8,143 nt of DNA from Syntrophomonadaceae bacterium (GTDB lineage Bacteria; Bacillota; Dethiobacteria; DTU022). Shown here piece after piece: positions 6,525-8,143 of this stretch. Every line of letters begins with the position of its first letter. The first letter of the stretch is position 1. The DNA lies in contig PXBM01000176.1 of the NCBI GenBank assembly GCA_003566935.1, positions 1 to 8,143 of the forward strand, given 5' to 3'. Both the position numbers and the translations under genes were made by a program. The notes below the pieces were generated by a model. It ran no database searches. It was not told where the DNA came from and was given only the letters and a program-made list of their open reading frames with translations.

Positions 6525-6923
6525 ATGTTTGAAAAAATTGACCATGTTGGTATAGCTGTATCTGATCTGGAAAAGGCAATTAGATTTTACAGGGACCAGC
6601 TTGGGCTGGACTTTAAGGGAACTGAAGTGGTAGATGAACAAAAAGTAAAAGTGGCCTTTTTCCCGGTTGGAGAGAGTAAACTGGAATTACTTGAACCTAC
6701 AGATCCTGAAGGGCCCGTGGGTAAGTTTATTCAAAAAAAGGGAGAAGGTGTCCATCACCTGTCATTTAGAGTTTCAAATATTGAAGAAAAACTGAAAAAC
6801 TTAAAAGATCAGGGAGTGGCATTAATTGATGAAACGCCCCGTTACGGGGCCGGGGGCGCAAAAATTGCATTTCTTCATCCCAAATCAACCGGTGGAGTGC
6901 TTGTAGAATTGTGTGAAAGATAA
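6525..6923 (+). CDS. mce: Methylmalonyl-CoA epimerase
   Basis: This 132-residue protein of the vicinal-oxygen-chelate (glyoxalase) fold interconverts (S)- and (R)-methylmalonyl-CoA. It thereby links the carboxylation product to the mutase substrate. Two beta-alpha-beta-beta-beta modules are visible: residues 4-57 (KIDHVGIAVSDLEKAIRFY to KLELLEP) and 75-130 (GVHHLSFRV to GGVLVELC). Metal-site residues expected for the family are present at H7, E54, H77/H78 and E128. The ending FLHPKSTGGVLVELCE closely matches human epimerase (FLHPKDCGGVLVELEQ). Length is normal. The start ATG 6525 is set by its CAGGAG site and by the family N-terminus. Lactoylglutathione lyase is the main fold alternative, but motif match and operon position argue for the epimerase. 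Confidence 0.94.
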   Translation: MFEKIDHVGIAVSDLEKAIRFYRDQLGLDFKGTEVVDEQKVKVAFFPVGESKLELLEPTDPEGPVGKFIQKKGEGVHHLSFRVSNIEEKLKNLKDQGVALIDETPRYGAGGAKIAFLHPKSTGGVLVELCER

Positions 6924-6942
6924 TTGAGTGATATTTCAGCAG

Positions 6943-6952
6943 AAAGTGGTGA
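6943..6952 (+). promoter_or_regulatory. Ribosome binding site for the carboxyltransferase gene
   Basis: AAAGTGGTGA, with GGTGA pairing to the 16S 3' end, lies 5 bases before TTG 6958, good spacing for the GGTGA register. An in-frame GTG at 6949 overlaps this site and has only AGAAAG upstream, so TTG is preferred, with moderate certainty. Confidence 0.55.
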
Positions 6953-6957
6953 CTGTA

Positions 6958-8143
6958 TTGGATGACAAATTGAAGCATCTCCAGGAAAGGCGCGAGAAAA
7001 CTTATGCCGGTGGTGGTGAGCAACGGGTAAAAGCTCAACATGATAAAGGTAAGCTTACTGCCCGGGAGAGACTGGAGAAACTGCTCGACATTGGCAGTTT
7101 TGTAGAAATAGGTGCTTTTTCCCAGACCGGTCTTGAAGATGCAAGCAGCCTGGATTATCCAAATCCCGGGGAAGGCGTTGTTACCGGTTACGGTACTATA
7201 CTTGGGCGGAGGATATATGTATTCGCCCAGGATTTTACAGTAGCTGGTGGTTCTCTTGGAGAAGTGCATGCCAGGAAAATCTGCCGGGTCCAGGATCTGG
7301 CCGCCCAAAACGGCACTCCTATAATAGGCCTTAATGATTCCGGTGGAGCCAGGATTCAGGAAGGGGTTTATTCACTGGATGGTTTTGGCAACATTTTCTA
7401 TCGCAACACACTATGCTCGGGAGTCATTCCACAGCTTTCAGTAATTATGGGCCCCTGTGCCGGAGGGGCAGTATATTCACCGGCAATTACCGATTTTGTT
7501 TTTATGGTCGACAAAACAAGCAATATGTTTATAACCGGTCCGCAGGTAATTAAAGCAGTTACAGGGGAAGAGGTTACTCCCGATGAACTTGGAGGCGCAG
7601 CTACTCATAATCAAACTAGCGGAGTGGCCCATTTCTTTGCTGAAAACGAAGAAAATTGTTTTGAACAAATAAGAGAACTTATAAGTTACTTGCCTTCCAA
7701 TAATGTAGATGATCCGCCCCTGGCTGAACCACAGGAACCGGAATCAGACCCCTCTGAACTGGTCTCGATTATGCCGGACAATCCCAATCGTTCTTATGAT
7801 GTGCGGGAAGTTATAAAGCGGATTGTTGACGGCAGTAAACTTTTGGAGGTTCACGGAGGATATGCGCCTAATGCGGTAGTTGGTTTTGCCCGCTTAAACG
7901 GGAAAGCAGTAGGAATAATTGCCAACCAGCCCCTGGTTAAAGCCGGCTGTCTGGACATCAATTCATCCGACAAGATTGCCCGTTTTGTACGTTTTTGTGA
8001 CTGCTTTAACCTACCCCTGGTGACATTTGTTGATGTCCCGGGATACCTGCCAGGCGTTGAACAGGAGTGGGGTGGAGTAATCAGGCACGGGGCAAAGATT
8101 CTCTATGCCTATTCTGATGCAACGGTGCCCCAGGTTTCAATTA
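6958..8143 (+). CDS. mmdA: Carboxyltransferase subunit, methylmalonyl-CoA decarboxylase alpha/propionyl-CoA carboxylase beta type (3' end outside window)
   Basis: The frame stays open for 395 codons to the right edge. Family members are about 510-520 residues, so roughly the last 120 are missing. It transfers the carboxyl group between carboxybiotin and propionyl-CoA/methylmalonyl-CoA. Two crotonase-like halves are seen. The N-terminal half has GGSLGEVHARK (97-107), NDSGGARIQEGV (126-137) and GPCAGGAVYSP (165-175), with oxyanion-hole glycines in the SGGA and AGGA turns. The C-terminal half has LDINSSDKIARFVRFCD, DVPGYLPG (359-366) and GGVIRHGAKILYAY. A proline-rich acidic linker (about 250-270) joins them. 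It follows the epimerase by 34 bases. Related proteins serve sodium-pumping decarboxylases, transcarboxylases or ATP-dependent propionyl-CoA carboxylases, and the partners that would decide lie to the right. GTG 6949 is an alternative start. Confidence 0.92.
   Translation, partial: MDDKLKHLQERREKTYAGGGEQRVKAQHDKGKLTARERLEKLLDIGSFVEIGAFSQTGLEDASSLDYPNPGEGVVTGYGTILGRRIYVFAQDFTVAGGSLGEVHARKICRVQDLAAQNGTPIIGLNDSGGARIQEGVYSLDGFGNIFYRNTLCSGVIPQLSVIMGPCAGGAVYSPAITDFVFMVDKTSNMFITGPQVIKAVTGEEVTPDELGGAATHNQTSGVAHFFAENEENCFEQIRELISYLPSNNVDDPPLAEPQEPESDPSELVSIMPDNPNRSYDVREVIKRIVDGSKLLEVHGGYAPNAVVGFARLNGKAVGIIANQPLVKAGCLDINSSDKIARFVRFCDCFNLPLVTFVDVPGYLPGVEQEWGGVIRHGAKILYAYSDATVPQVSI

Noticed and set aside
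6766..7308. Open frame of 180 codons on the minus strand opposite the epimerase end and carboxyltransferase start
   Set aside because: It lies antisense to two well-supported genes with clear family motifs, and its translation has no recognisable domain. It is a shadow frame.

Overview
The window reads as a catabolic operon of an anaerobic, moderate-GC Firmicute that handles propionate through methylmalonyl-CoA. It sits immediately beside the end of an integrated element. Both subunits of an ADP/GDP-forming succinyl-CoA synthetase, a two-subunit B12-dependent methylmalonyl-CoA mutase, a methylmalonyl-CoA epimerase and a carboxyltransferase of the MmdA/propionyl-CoA carboxylase type follow one another on the + strand behind an NtrC-like regulator gene. 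From memory, the closest known layout is the mmc (methylmalonyl-CoA) cluster of syntrophic propionate oxidisers such as Pelotomaculum thermopropionicum. Strong AGGAGG-type ribosome binding sites and several TTG starts also fit Firmicutes. Species cannot be named from this sequence alone.

Left edge (1-272): the last 46 codons of a tyrosine recombinase, including its catalytic-tyrosine motif, point toward a tRNA-Leu(UAG) gene on the minus strand. This is the usual layout of an integrative element inserted at the 3' end of a tRNA gene. The element would extend to the left, outside the window. Positions 273-526 have no gene. They hold the tRNA promoter on the minus strand, an AT-rich stretch, and a set of interleaved inverted and direct repeats just upstream of the regulator.

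Right part (527-8143): regulator (Rossmann-like + PAS + AAA+ + Fis-type HTH), sucC, sucD, mutase large subunit, mutase B12 subunit, epimerase, and carboxyltransferase running off the right end. Gaps are 28, 56, 114, 34, 18 and 34 bases with no terminator seen, so one transcript is likely. In the oxidative direction, propionyl-CoA is carboxylated to (S)-methylmalonyl-CoA by a transcarboxylase or carboxylase to which the MmdA-type subunit belongs. The epimerase converts S to R, the mutase makes succinyl-CoA, and SucCD makes succinate plus ATP or GTP. The same enzymes run backwards in propionate-forming fermentation, and the sequence does not decide the direction.

The most unusual feature is the regulator. 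It has the overall fold of a sigma-54 activator, but nearly every catalytic position of the AAA+ domain is changed (GAFTGA to GAMPGI, Walker B Asp to Lys, both arginine fingers, sensor I, sensor II, glutamate-switch Asn). Only the Walker A loop is intact. It looks like a pseudo-ATPase regulator that cannot act by the classical sigma-54 mechanism.
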